The translations under genes were made by a program, and so were the position numbers. This document shows, one piece after another, positions 44,840-56,854 of a DNA stretch of 64,000 bases. How positions within the stretch are numbered: the first letter of the stretch is position 1; every line of letters begins with the position of its first letter. The stretch covers positions 136,328,171-136,392,170 of the forward strand of contig JAQMRL010000002.1 in the NCBI GenBank assembly GCA_035578175.1, in the 5' to 3' direction. This DNA comes from Catonia carolina (lineage: Eukaryota > Arthropoda > Insecta > Hemiptera > Achilidae). The notes beneath the pieces were generated by a model, which was given only the letters and a program-made list of their open reading frames with translations, was not told where the DNA came from and ran no database searches.

Positions 44840-45840
44840 ATATTTTGTATAAATGAAGTGACATTGAAGGCTATTTACTCATGCCACTTTCGTTTTGTTA
44901 TAATGATTTGCTTAAAGCTAGATTTAAAGGCTGATAGAATAAATTATATTAAAAAATTAAAGGTAGAGTATTACACCAATATACAAGTAATACTGAATAA
45001 TACCTGACGGTACTTCATAAAAAATACAAGTATAAAAATATTCATTCCTTTAATCTAAACTAATCTCTCATTATGCCTTTTTAAAACCTAAATGTATAAA
45101 AAATTAATAATTTATTCCTTAAAAAGCTAACGGTATTCTCATCATTTGGTTTAGTAAAATTTTCTTATAAGACAAAATTATCAAAACAATATGGTTTTGA
45201 GAAGTACAAAAATTGAAAATATTTCCGCATATTTTAAAAAATAAAATAATATTGGCTTGAATTACAAAGGTTAAATACCTATCCATGTATAAAATGTTTT
45301 CTTATATCTTTGTGAAAACAAGACCTACAGTGAATGACATATTGTTATTTTGATAGAGGTACCGTTGTTTTCGTTTTTAAATATTTTATTTATTTTTATA
45401 GAATTTTTATATTTTATCAGATTTATTTGTTGTATACATTTATTATTATTTTCTTTTTTAGTATTTACTTTTATCCAAATTATCTTCAAATAACATTACC
45501 GTTTCTAAATGTCACGAATACATCATATCTCATGTTAAGGCACGGTTGGAGACGTTTGAATTAATTTCAAGTAGACATCAAAATTTGTATTTGCATTTTT
45601 ATGAAATTTTAAAGAAATCATTTAATGTTTGTCGGTTCTTTAATTCCAGAAGCTTACGGTTTAGAAATGTATTGTATTCATTTAGAAATCTGAAGGTTAT
45701 TTTTACTTCAATACTGGTTGCATATCCTGTATCACATCTGCATAAATACAAAACATTTTAACCGACAATTTTGCTACCCACCTTGTGAAATAGGTTGGTT
45801 TTAAGATAGATCCTTTTACGTATATTTCTCTTCCAATATC
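44840..45840. other. no gene seen
   Basis: AT-rich sequence with hydrophobic chance frames (45334-45564, 45546-45761), no domain recognised. Confidence 0.4.
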
Positions 45841-45849
45841 TTCCGCAAG

Positions 45850-46310
45850 ATAATAAATGGATATGGGTCCGAAGATAGTAGATGGACAATATAGGTTACG
45901 AGATCAAGAAGAACTGCCAAAGGAAATAAACGATTAGAAAAAGAAGACTAAATTTTTACGAACACCTGTATAGAATGGATGACAACCGGTTGACAAAACA
46001 CATCTTTAAGGCACTTAAAAATAGACCTAAGGTGTCGGATAAATGGTTAAAGAAGTCAGAAAGTATATTGCGAAAACTGGAATAAACCGAGAAACTTAAT
46101 GAGCTGAACAAAATTCAGACAAATAATTATGGATTTAAAGGTCTTCCGTAAAGAGCAAATTCATAACACCGGATGAATAGAAGAAAGTAGAAAAGCCTAC
46201 AGTGAACGAATGCTGAAAATGTGGGCTGCACAAAGAGCTTCCAGAAACGTTTAAAGTTACCTCACATGTCTAAAATTGGCCCTCTACGAGAAAGAAAAAC
46301 ATTTCTCTTC
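45850..46310 (+). pseudogene. RTE-like LINE C-terminal fragment
   Basis: This diverged relative of 14000-14480 reads FYEHLYRMDDNRLTKHIF in one frame, followed by a basic stretch, and shares the downstream AAGCCTACAGTGA and AAAGAGCTTCCAG. It is heavily frameshifted. It probably represents an independent insertion of the same family. Confidence 0.65.
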
Positions 46311-46422
46311 TAATGATATGACCCATTTTTAGGAGTCTTGCTGCATTTATCAAAACCTTATTTATACGATGACTCCAATAAAAAAACTCCACCGAGGAAT
46401 TTTTTCAAAGTTATCCTCCTTA

Positions 46423-46662
46423 CCATCCTCCTGACCATCTTTTTTATCTTATACTATCCTCCTTGTAAAATTACATGCAAAGTTAAATTTTTTTCTGAAT
46501 AATGCGTTATGTTACCAAAATAAAGTATTCCATTTTTTGCTGTTATCCTCCTGACCATCGTTTTTATCTTATTCTATCCTCTTTGTAAAATTACATACAA
46601 TAGTTAAATTATTTCTGAATAATGCATTGTGTTATCAAAATAAAGTATTCCATTTATTGCTG
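46423..46662 (+). repeat. tandem duplication, 120-bp unit
   Basis: Two head-to-tail copies of about 120 bp begin with TCCTCCTGACCATC and end near AAAGTATTCCATTT. They differ by about ten substitutions and small indels, so the duplication is old. It is non-coding. Confidence 0.9.
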
Positions 46663-46669
46663 TTTCATT

Positions 46670-47540
46670 TTTATCTCTACTAATATTAAAAATAATTTAA
46701 CTTAATTAATTAGAAAAATTATAAATTAGTCTAAATACCTTGTAGACTACAGAAAAAAACAGGTAGCTTTTCAGTCGAAAATGTTTTCTTATCCTGCCAA
46801 AATTTGTCGTATTCTTATTTAGTTATCAATTCTGGGTCTAGCTGAAAGCAGTTCGTCATAATAAATTTCTTTCATCAGCTTAACCCTTCCTTCTTCTTCT
46901 TCTTCTTCTTCTTCTTCATACGCTTTGTCTTTTCAGAACGTTGGTAACCATTACAGGTATTGGCAGCGAGTTCAAACCATACCAATCTCGTTGGTTTTTC
47001 AGCCACAGCGTTTTTTTTTTGGACTTCTACCACATTTACTTATTATCTATCCTATTACTTTGCGTGATATTCTGCAACAATCCATACTTATGACTTGTTA
47101 ATACTTGTCCAAAGTATTCTAATATTTTTCAAAATTTTAATTGTCTTTATAAATTTTCAATGCTGTTATCTAAACGTTAGAGTATTTCAGAGCTTTATTT
47201 TTCATCCAAGAATTTTCAACATCATTCTCTAGCACCACATCTTGAACCCTTCAAGTCGGTTTATGTCATTTTTGTTAAAAGTCTCAACAATGAAAAACAG
47301 AATAAAAAACTCATAGAAGCGAAGTAAGTAATATCGTTCCAACATTTTAGACTTCTACACAGACGACTGGCTATTTTTCATCTACGTGAGCTTATTCTAT
47401 TTTTGACCGTCATTGAACAAACAATCAAAATATCAAATTGATTATTTTTTCAAGTTATGTGACTTTCACAAAAATATCAGCACTCACGTTCTACTGTTTA
47501 CTACTTACAAGGAATTTTATCCGTTAGTTCCCAGTCATTG
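46670..47540. other. no gene; (CTT)n microsatellite
   Basis: A (CTT)n run lies at about 46889-46918. No coding remnant was recognised. Confidence 0.5.
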
Positions 47541-47553
47541 TCACATTCTGTCT

Positions 47554-47951
47554 GTTGTTTTTTTGGCTTTAGGTTATCAGCCGAAAGGCTGGTTTGAACC
47601 TCTAGAGGGTTTATTAAGTAAAACGAAAAGTGAAGTGCGTTACAATTGGCTTCCTCGCTAAATGGAAAAGTACGGTTATCAACATGCCGCACCCTCTGAA
47701 AAGCATCTATTTTCCACCCTGCAAATGACACTTTCACTTCATTCACCACAGAGTCTGGATTTATAATGAAATTATTACTCTCAGAAGAAATAACTCTGGC
47801 TAGAATTTTCTACACCTCTACTTCTCCTGTTCTTAAATTCTCCAGGTAATAATTGGCTGACCATGTGATAAGAAACGATACTGTTTTTTAGTCATGGAAC
47901 TAGCATATCGTGTGCAAATAATTTAACACTCCACTTGCCTGTTACGGGCAA
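47554..47951 (-). mobile_element. SINE-B copy with 9-bp duplications
   Basis: On the plus strand it runs from the T-rich tail through GGTTATCAGCCGAAAGGCTG (the terminal hairpin, well preserved) to CTTGCCTGTTACGGGCA. ATTCTGTCT occurs on both sides (47545-47553 and 47952-47960). It is more diverged than the 34.8-kb and 57.4-kb copies. Confidence 0.85.
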
Positions 47952-47959
47952 ATTCTGTC

Positions 47960-48565
47960 TCTATAATATTTTTAAATTAAGCGAAAAACTGCAAACTGGG
48001 ACTTTCTTTGATTCTGACACCCTCAACATGTTGGTTTAATTATTTTGCTGACTCATTAAATACAATTATTACAATATTAATTTTTTATCATTTTTTCTTA
48101 AGTACATGCTATTCCACCTCTCCTCAATACTTCCTCATTAATGACAATTTAATAAATTCATGAAATTATAAGTAGCAGTTCCATTGGTCGTAAAATTTTT
48201 TCAAAATGTTATTTGTAACCCTTAGGCGCTATTTCTCCTTTCGACAGTTTAATATAATTTCGTATCTTTTCTATACCTATTCAGCGTAATAACGAGATGT
48301 ATTTTTATAGATAAGTCTAAACATAACTCAAAAACGTAGAATGTAATTCATTACATTAACAATATGGTTTGTGTTTATATTTATTAATATTTCTTCAAGA
48401 ACACTGCTTAGCTTTCACAAACAAAAATATCCTTCATATCTTACATGTTACGTAATAATATACATCTACTATTTATAAATCTTATGTTTTGATTAAATAA
48501 AGATAAACAATAATATTTTATAATTCAGTAATCAATCTAACGGATAGAAACTAAATCAAAACGTT
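47960..48565. other. no gene seen
   Basis: AT-rich sequence with no frames or repeats recognised. Confidence 0.4.
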
Positions 48566-48569
48566 TCAC

Positions 48570-49300
48570 TTTCACTTGGCCTATGTGAATATATGAGTAG
48601 GGAAGGAAAGAAGGTACTGTTTCTGTCCGATTTTTCAAAAACGAATTTTTTCCGGAAATAAATGTATTCAAGCTTCCTGAACCCAAAAAATATGTTTTTA
48701 GCGATTAGTTTGTGTGAGTGAACAAAATTATCTCAGGACGAAAAGCTGTGAGATGTTGAAACTTGGAACTTAAGTTAGGTACCACTGGTGATCCGAGTGG
48801 AATATTTTCATCAAAATCGGCCATCCAGAAGTAGTATTTTATTCGTACAATTTTCGAATTTCCTCAAAAACAGCTGTAGAAAATTAAAAACCTACTACTA
48901 TTATTTAAAATATTTTATCTACAAAAATTAGTTTTGCCTAATATTTTGTATTTTTTCTCATCAAGATCGGTAAAAATAGATTTTTCAAGATTGCGGTCTT
49001 AGTATGCATTTTACGATAAAAGTGTATAATTAAATGTACAAAAAATTCAAATACTTACAACTTTAATTTAAGCATTATTTTATTTCTACAGAGCTTAGTT
49101 TAACATCAATTAATAATAATTGTTCATATTATTTTTTAAGTCGAACAACATAGGTTGATTTTCATTTAGCTTCATACATTCGTGATTAAAATTAGGTTAT
49201 GTTTTTCATATTACATTGTTTACTCTTGGTAAAACGTAAGTTATGGTGTTCATTATTTACATTGGCAAGAGTCATGTGAGAGTTTAACACAGATTTTCTA
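48570..49300 (+). repeat. repeat R-C copy
   Basis: It begins CTTTCACTTGGCCTATGTG, has CCTGAACCCAAAAAATATG and ATCAAAATCGGCCATCC, and ends ATTGGCAAGAGTCATGTG followed by TTTAACACAGATTTT. It is diverged from the copy at 22081-23015 but full length. Confidence 0.7.
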
Positions 49301-49690
49301 ATTAAATCTGTTTGATCTTTATATAAATAATTAGCTGTACCCAGCGCGCGCTGCTTTGCCTACAAAATTGAATTTAAAGAGCTCATTATGACAATTCTGT
49401 GCTCATTTTTGTTTATTGAAGTAGGTACTCTTAGAAATTCAATATAGGCTAATTTGTTTTTCCATCTGGTGCGTACAAGATTAATTCGAAAGTTTTTTCG
49501 ACGCGTGAAGTGTCCATGTGAGAAACATGTATTTTCCAAATTTAATCCTCAAATTTGTATCGATTATCACTGTGCTTTGTTGATGGTCATATGGCATAAT
49601 ATACATTGACATTTATGACATATATGATATATAATAAACAGCCAAAACCAAACTAATTAAATATAACACTCAACTCAGCGTATTACATTC

Positions 49691-49731
49691 ATTCGAGATC
49701 TTTCGTCTCTCTTGGAGACATCCTCAGGAAC
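49691..49731 (-). ncRNA. hammerhead-ribozyme-like motif, left arm
   Basis: This is the mirror copy of the right-arm motif on the minus strand, with an identical core, stem-loop II and palindromic stem III. Because the arms are inverted, transcripts from opposite strands would each carry one motif. Confidence 0.5.
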
Positions 49732-49898
49732 TATACACTACACATAAAACACATATATAACATTTAAAACAAATATGGTCGAAGACCATATTTGGCCGAA
49801 TAATCGCGCGCGGCGTGGTTGGTGCAATAGTAAATAATTGACGTGGTCTTCAACCATATCTGTTTTAAATGCTATATGTGTTTTATGTGTAGTGTATA

Positions 49899-49939
49899 GT
49901 TCCTGAGGATGTCTCCAAGAGAGACGAAAGATCTCGAAT
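49899..49939 (+). ncRNA. hammerhead-ribozyme-like motif, right arm
   Basis: The pieces occur in ribozyme order: GUUC (stem I, 49899-49902), the core CUGAGGA (49903-49909, fitting CUGANGA), one extra U, then GUCUC-CAAGA-GAGAC as stem-loop II, then GAA, the palindrome AGAUCU, C, and GAAU (stem I partner, 49936-49939). A palindromic stem III would need two molecules, as reported for the short hammerheads in Penelope-like retroelements. The unpaired U next to stem II is a departure from the consensus. Activity is unknown. Confidence 0.5.
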
Positions 49940-50489
49940 GAATGTAATACGCTGAGTTGAGTGTTATATTTAATTAGTTTGGTTTTGGCTGTTTATTATA
50001 TATCATATATACGTAGTGGTGCAAACAAAGGAAAAATAATGTTTAATAAATTAATTTATAACATAATGTAACATATAATATAATGATAATACTAATCATT
50101 CATAAAACAGAAACATCTGTTTTTTATTTGTCCCTGTTTTAAACATCTGTATTTTAAAAATCGAACATTTCACTTTTTCGATAGCAAAAATAATACTTAA
50201 AAATACAAAAAAAAAATAATACTAAAATAATGCAATACGTACAAAAATACAATAATACAATACTAATAGTAATACAATACGTAGCAAAAATAATACTTAA
50301 AAATACTTATTTTTAAATACTTAAGCCCCTAACTTTCTTTCTACTGATCAGATCGAGGTATTTAAAAGCTTCAATCCTGCTCCAGAAACTGAGTAATCTA
50401 CAGATAAAATTTTATTTAAATCGGTTGAACAGTTTAGGAGTGGATTAGGGACAAACAAACTTTCGTTTTTAAATGTACCCTAGATGTAT

Positions 50490-52180
50490 TATAATTTTTT
50501 TATACAAAAGAATGAATGGGATGTTTAAAACAACAAAGCAAGTAGGTCTGCTTTTCTTATCGATCAATAAAAAGTTTATTTAATTTTTTTAATCAAATAT
50601 TTCTATCCAATTTTCTGTAATTATAATCATTATTAATTAAACAACTAAAATAAAAACTTTAAAATATTAAATAAAATATATAGGTACGATTAATATCTGA
50701 TAAAATATAATAGTTGTATTAAAGTATATGAATAATAGTTTTGCGCGATTATTTAAGTTTCTTTTTATACGAAAATAATAAAACTATAATTTGTATAATA
50801 ATATAAAAAGGTTTTTTCTATTTAATAATAGTAGGCCTATTATTACTACTATTATTATAATTTATGTAGGATTGGACCAAAGTAACTTATATGTTTTTAA
50901 GTGAGAATATATTAAGTAAGTAATAATATCTAAGGTTTTTGAAAAGGTCCTTTAAAGTTAAATCTCTTTAATAAACTAAAAATGCGTTCATACATACATA
51001 CATACATGCTAGATAAGAGGAAACTCAAAACTAACCTGCAATTTAAAAACTAGAAAATTATATAAATACAGGTTTGTACTAAAAAACTGGTTTTTTTATT
51101 CTATTTTTTTCTTATTTTTTTGTACGAACAATAATAATTTTATGTAATTTGTATGGAATAAAAAATAAAACGTTTTATAAACACAAACAACGTTATGATA
51201 AGTATATTATAACATTATACCGTGTTTATTTCTGAATTATTTATACCCGATATGTTGTATACAATGTATTATAATTTTTTTGTTATATTATTTTTAAAAA
51301 CCTTTATTTCACTTATTCTTAGAAAAATGAACGCATTTTTAAAAATAAAACTACCCAAAAGAATTATGTACCTAGATTTTACGTTCACTAAAATTAAAAT
51401 TAAAAAACTATTTATGAGATTATTATAAAAGAAAATATAATTGGACATGACCATCAATAAATACACCAATCGAAAATCTTTTACGTAATCTAATTATAAT
51501 TTTTAAGCTTTTTTTAATTTATTTTCAACCGATTTCTAAATCAATCTATTACTTAACTATGTAAGCTACTACCTAATAATCACTCTCCGTGTATACATTT
51601 TTGTTTATTGCGTAGTTAAATTATTTTATAATAAGTCAAGTTAATGGCTGATTAATTCAATGTTTTTTCATTATAAAAAATTAAAAAAATGATTAAAGAA
51701 AGCTATTTTAGAAGATAAATCTTTTTTACTTTGAATTTTATGTTATTATTTTAATAATAGGTTCTAATAAATTATTTATAAATTTATTTTCTTCAGAAAT
51801 TTTAATATAAGTTTCTTGTTGATATTTTTGTGCGCTGTTCATTTTTATAATATTTACAATGTATGTTAGTATATACTTTATTTATATTTTCAACAATTTG
51901 TTGGCAATAATATTTATCAAAAAGTTTCTTGTAATGTTAATTTTTCAGCGGAAGTAAACAAAAATTACTTTCCTAAATAAGACTAATCCTCTACTGATCT
52001 ACTCGAGTGATCTACTGCATGCGGGAGTCATATCTCGTAGATTCAGTCGGTTGTAGTACTGCGGAGTGAAAAGTACGGAGTATTTTCCTCACTAAATTTC
52101 TCTTGTAAAATCAATATGGCTGTACAAAATCCAAAAATGGCCCTTAGGACACTGAAGACCTTTAATGCGTGAAAGGTACT
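50490..52180. other. no gene; very AT-rich
   Basis: Short overlapping frames on both strands (51222-51428 and 51269-51469) are low-complexity AT-rich chance frames. A CATA run lies near 50990-51005. Confidence 0.4.
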
Positions 52181-52189
52181 GAGAATAGA

Positions 52190-52818
52190 TAAATGAAAAA
52201 CAGGGAATCCACATTGAATCGTTAATGGTTTGCCTGAATCGGGAAAACTGGCCAATGTTCTGCAGGAGATTTTGCAGATTACAGATGGACATTTTTGATA
52301 AAAGTGAAATGAGATTGAAGGAAATCCAGAGTTTGGAAGACTTCTAACAGGTGATAACTTTGTGTTATTCTGGAAACAACGTATTCTACCATAGAAACGG
52401 AGTAGATTTCACAAGAGAAAATCTACGGTAGAAGAGGCCTTGTACGAAGAAGACGGTGGGGCTGTGTAAGGTTCAGATAGCTTGGCAACCTATCGGTTGC
52501 CAAGCTCCAATGACAGGACATGGTAGCGAAAAACCATAAATAAAGATTAATTAAGAAAATTTTTGTTTTCCATGAAAATAAATAAAATCTTCTACAATTT
52601 TTTGTTACTTCTGTCAATTATATAATTGTCTTAGTCTTTAATTTTTTTTAGCACTACACTTGCAAAACCTCTAGATTTAATTTATATGCTTGATATGTTG
52701 CGGAAAGAGACTTCCATTGAAGCATTCTTTTATATTAACTTTTAATTAAACATTGGCCAGTTTTCCCGATTCAGGCAAACCATTAACGATTCAATGTGGA
52801 TTACCTGTTTTTCATTTA
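52190..52818. repeat. 70-bp inverted repeat pair with central hairpin
   Basis: 52190-52259 and 52749-52818 are inverted copies with 69 of 70 positions matching, and they stop sharply on both sides. In the 489 bp between them is a perfect hairpin at 52479-52506 (stem AGCTTGGCAACC, loop TATC). No transposase was seen and no obvious target duplication flanks the arms. Confidence 0.8.
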
Positions 52819-53007
52819 GATAAAAGTTTCAATACAGGTGCTCAAAATATATATTTAGTGATATTTTAGAAATAGTTAATGTAATACGTAAGTTGTTCAT
52901 TGTAAGAATTGTGCATTCTACAAAGTATTGTGTTGAACAAGGATAATGGATTGCGATGAACGGAATGTTTTTATAAAAACTCTTGGAAAAGAGGTTGTGG
53001 GTCTTTG

Positions 53008-53470
53008 TTATGCCTGCTAAATCATTTCTGCTATGTTTTGGATTTTTCTATTAAAGCGTAGATGGGTGCCTTATTACGTAGTAAATCTATGGATTTCTAG
53101 TAGCGACACATGTATTTAAAGGCGGTAGCTCTTTATAGTTGAGTAGAGTTCAACTAGCGACTCGATTATCAATGAGTAAGTGGTATTAACAAGTGTTTTT
53201 ATACATGGTAGCAAGTATGTTAGAAAAAGGTATTTGTACTGTAATTGGGTTGTAGGTAAGAGGCTATGATTATATGTAAAATCACTGTATTGTCAGTTCA
53301 GTAGTTTAATCTTTAAGTTTTGCAATTAAAGTAAAGTAATCTAATTGTATTTACTATTAGGCTAAGTTTAATAATTAATTTTGTAAATAAATAATAATTG
53401 TAATAAGTTTCAGAAAGTCTATTTATTATTTATTATACCCAGATCTCGAACGAACCCACGCTTGGTGTTT
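53008..53470 (+). mobile_element. LTR-like fragment
   Basis: It may start at TGTTATGCC. A TATA-like GTATTTAAAGGCGG (about 53111) is followed by AGTAGAGTTCAACTAGCG. It ends ATACCCAGATCTCGAACGAA, comparable with the ends at 29.4, 38.8 and 44.8 kb. No coding region follows. The assignment rests mainly on the shared end. Confidence 0.45.
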
Positions 53471-53812
53471 CAATATCATTGTCTAGAGCTAGACTATACT
53501 AGTGCACCAATTCCCTTGTCGGTTTATGCATTTTGTCATGATGCGTAACACCCATATTTTTAGGCCTATGTTAAGTTCTTTCACTGTCCAAACAATGCAG
53601 TCTCAATTTACCTACTCTTCGATCAAGTAACAACATTAACGATCTTCGATCGAAAAACATTGATTGAAGTAATTATTTTTATTATTATACACGATTTAAA
53701 TTTCTTGAACACTTGACATAAAAAATGTCCGTTTAATTTCTTTGACAGACAACACACTGTTCTTACCATACACTAACTTTTGTTTTCATAATTATTCATC
53801 ATAAAATTTTTA

Positions 53813-54150
53813 CTTTCTCTTGCCGATTTCATGTCGATTTTTCGAAATCGAGTTTTCACCCGATCTACACGTTTTCAGACCCCCTGAACCCGTAAAACAT
53901 GTTTTTAGCAATTGGTCTGTGTGTGTGAACAGAGTATTTTAAGAACGGAACATCGTACGAACTTGAAACTTGAAATTTAAGTTAGATACCACTGCCGGAC
54001 CCGACACAAACATTTTCATCAAAATCGGTCTACCGGAAGTAGTTGTTTATTCGTATAATTTTTCACTTTTTTGCGATTTTTCCAAAAACTGGTCCTACGA
54101 TTTTTTAAAAAATCGCCTGGTTTAATAAATATTTTATGCTACAAGATATG
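53813..54150 (+). repeat. repeat R-C, 3'-truncated copy
   Basis: It starts CTTTCTCTTGCCGATTTCAT and matches 22081-22450 closely, including GACCCCCTGAACCC and ATCAAAATCGGTCTACCGG. The rest of the family is missing after about 54150. Confidence 0.75.
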
Positions 54151-54159
54151 CTTCAGATG

Positions 54160-55270
54160 AACGGATTTAGGAAAAACGAGTATATTTGGAAATGACAATT
54201 TTAATCACTGTGTTTTAAACAATACAGATAAAATTACAAAGGTTTGTTATCAAAATAGAAATAAAAGAAAAACTTGAATTTAGTTATTTGCTTGTATTAT
54301 TGCTGTAACAATAAAAATCCATTTTATTACAGTCATTAAATGCTAATTTAGTGGCAATGATGGTTTTAAAAAAGTACATGGAGTTAGATTTTATTATTTT
54401 TTTCCAACCAAAGAGTAACTCATTATTATTTTCATTGTTTTATTACCCGATGAACAAATGGATAGTCTGAATGTTAGCAAATGTTACAGTGGAATTGCTT
54501 GTGTGAGGGTGAGAATTTTCATGTGTTTGAGGGAGATGAAAGGAATGAGCGTGGGGCAGGAAATAATTGTATAGTTTGTTTGTTTTGTGTGATGCTGAAC
54601 TGTTATATTGTAAGTATCGTATAATAAAATGAAATAAATAAAAGAAATAAAAACTGGTATAATACGATCGGTTATAAAAGAAGTTGTTCATTTTTATTAC
54701 CATATAGCCTATGATTAGATCATTAATGGCAATTAGTTGAAATTTTTAATAAAATTAAATCGCCATTGATAAATATACTCCAATCACTTTTTTGAATTTT
54801 CTCACGTGATTATTTATTTGTTAATTCCTTAAGATTATAACGGAACTATAGCAGCTTAAATTAAGAATAAAATCTTTAATTATTTTTTTATAAAATTTTT
54901 TTGTTGATGCTATCATTTTTTTAAAAATAAAACTTACAGTTGTTAATTAATAAAATATAAATTTATTCCTTGGTTTAAGAAATAACATATAAATACTAAT
55001 TTGCATCGGTTTATAAAAATTCCAATAATTTTTATGATCTTGCAGTTCTTTTTTGTTTCTAATGAGAATACCAATGACTTTGAAACTCTTAAATTACAAA
55101 ATAATACTTCAACCAGTCTGTTGTGTGCTGAAGTAATGGTGCAGTAAATTTGTCAGTCATTTCAGGAATACATTTCCAAAGTAAATTCTTGCGGCTAATT
55201 TCAAATCTCCCGAGTCAGGTATCCAGTGTTACTTAACGCGTTTCTTACATCAATGATTTACATTAAAATT
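54160..55270. other. no gene seen
   Basis: An 86-codon minus frame (54443-54703) is rich in His, Tyr and Phe and has no recognised domain. Nothing else was found. Confidence 0.4.
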
Positions 55271-55279
55271 GAACCAAAC

Positions 55280-55800
55280 AGACTCCTTCTTCTTGTTCTT
55301 TTCATGGCATTGGCTATTTAGCCTCTTCCGGCATTAAAATATCTCTTTTTATTGGAAAGCTGTGTAAATTAAATTAACTATTTCCAGCGTTGTAAAGAAG
55401 CTTCTCTTTCCCTTAGGCCTATATTTCAGAACCCATTTTGGAATCTATCTTCGTTTATAGGTGTATTTTGAAGGTACTCAGTTCATTTATTGCAATAATA
55501 GCGTTCTCTCATTTACGCTTACTACAGTCTGCAGTTGTTTCCTTGTATCGGTATTATGAATTTAATCTTTCCTCTTACAACCCTTAATCCTTCGTAAGAA
55601 ACGCATCTCTGCTGCTTCCAATTTCTGTTTCTTTCTCCCTGTAAAAGGTCCAATTTTTCCTGCCATACAAAAGTGTCAAAACTGCCATTACGTCATAAAA
55701 TTTCATCATGGTATATTTGTGAGATTTGTTCCTTAGCTTACTAGCAATTGTTCAGCATATTCTGTAGAAACGATGTATTTTTTAGCAATATGAAGGTCTC
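55280..55800 (-). pseudogene. LINE reverse transcriptase C-terminal fragment
   Basis: On the minus strand the broken translation has MMKFYDVMAVLTLLYGRKNW, then a block like LEAAEMRFLRRIKGCKRKD across a frameshift. It ends in a basic segment with KEQEEG. The layout matches the region after the reverse transcriptase core at 9400-10010 and 40780-41285. Several frameshifts are present. Confidence 0.65.
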
Positions 55801-55809
55801 TGTCAAAAC

Positions 55810-56845
55810 CAATTTGGCAACCCAAGTAATTAAATTTTCTGACCTGTTAATAAGACAGTTATTAATCAAAAACTTGGGTTGTAAACTTGTTTTTATGTAT
55901 TTTGTTTTGTTTTTTTATATAGCCACCGTTTACTTGAGTTGGTGGTTATTTATTCCTAGTATATAAGATATAATTTGTATTTGTGTAAAGTGGAATAATT
56001 AAATATTAATATTACTATTATTAAATATTATTATCTTACTCTTGGATCTTTAACTTGGATCTTACTAGCTTGGATCTCAGAACTTGGATCTTGCCTTCCT
56101 ACAGAAGCCATTACATAATTTTTGTATACATCCAATACAAAAAAGTCACCTGTGCAAATCTAGCACAGGTTGTAGGCCTACGTACTGCATAAATTCTGAA
56201 ACAGAGAGAAACATACTTAAAAATCATATTTATGTACGACATCGTCAAAAATAGTTATATTAAATTCTACTCAAAACTACCAATTCATAATACTCCACTT
56301 ATCAGTGATATGCCAAATCCGCCAGGCTTCATTAGAAGATTAAAAAGAAGATGGAGCAGAGATCTGCTTTAATTTTTTCTGCATGTTTATGCCGAAAAAG
56401 ATAAAATAATGAGAAATATTAGATGTAATTTTTGTTTTGTTTTAAATATGTTTTTATTACTGTTTGTAATAACTTTTCTGTGACAATATGAATTTTTTTG
56501 TTTTTCTTTCCATACTTTTGTATAGGCCTACTATTTTACGTTCATTGTTATTCCGAATTTAACATTGCTGAATGTTGAATTTTATATCGTGTCTGTTCTT
56601 GTTATTTGTTATTTAATATCAATGCTTTCTCATCTTTTGGTTGTTCTATATAGTACAGTTAAAGATTCAAAATCAAGGAAAAAAATCATGGTAATCCCTC
56701 TTCATGGATTCTAAATTCTTCTATTTCACCAAAAATTTCATAATGACGACTGAAATGAAGACATAGTAGAGATATGAAAACATTACATCTATATAAAATA
56801 GCCAAATAAATAATGTATTGTCACCGCCACTCCTTCTAATTAATC
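55810..56845. other. no gene; short TTGGATCTTA array
   Basis: TTGGATCTTA-type units recur three or four times at 56043-56092. A short frame near 56315-56372 reads MPNPPGFIRRLKRRWSRDLL, perhaps a transposon scrap, but I could not assign it. Confidence 0.35.
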
Positions 56846-56854
56846 ATTTACTGT

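Larger units (their letters stand above)
49618..50013. repeat. near-perfect inverted repeat, ~172-bp arms
   Basis: The left arm (49618-49789) and the right arm (49842-50013) are about 97 percent complementary and the spacer is only about 50 bp. GC-rich bases (CGCGCGCGGCG) sit in the spacer. Each arm carries the hammerhead-like motif described separately. Such similar arms point to a recent origin, to gene conversion, or to selection for the fold. Confidence 0.9.
49330..50480 (+). repeat. dispersed repeat split by an inverted repeat
   Basis: The left part begins TAGCTGTACCCAGCGCGCG and the right part ends AAATCGGTTGAACAGTTTAG followed by GGGACAAACAAAC. I have a general recollection of similar end sequences in insect dispersed repeats, which I could not check. 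The 49618-50013 inverted repeat interrupts it. No protein is encoded. Confidence 0.4.

Noticed and set aside
54443..54703. His-rich 86-codon minus frame
   Set aside because: No recognised domain and no supporting context; AT-rich chance frame.
56310..56372. MPNPPGFIRRLKRRWSRDLL as a transposon protein
   Set aside because: The piece is too short, and no neighbouring motif supports an assignment.
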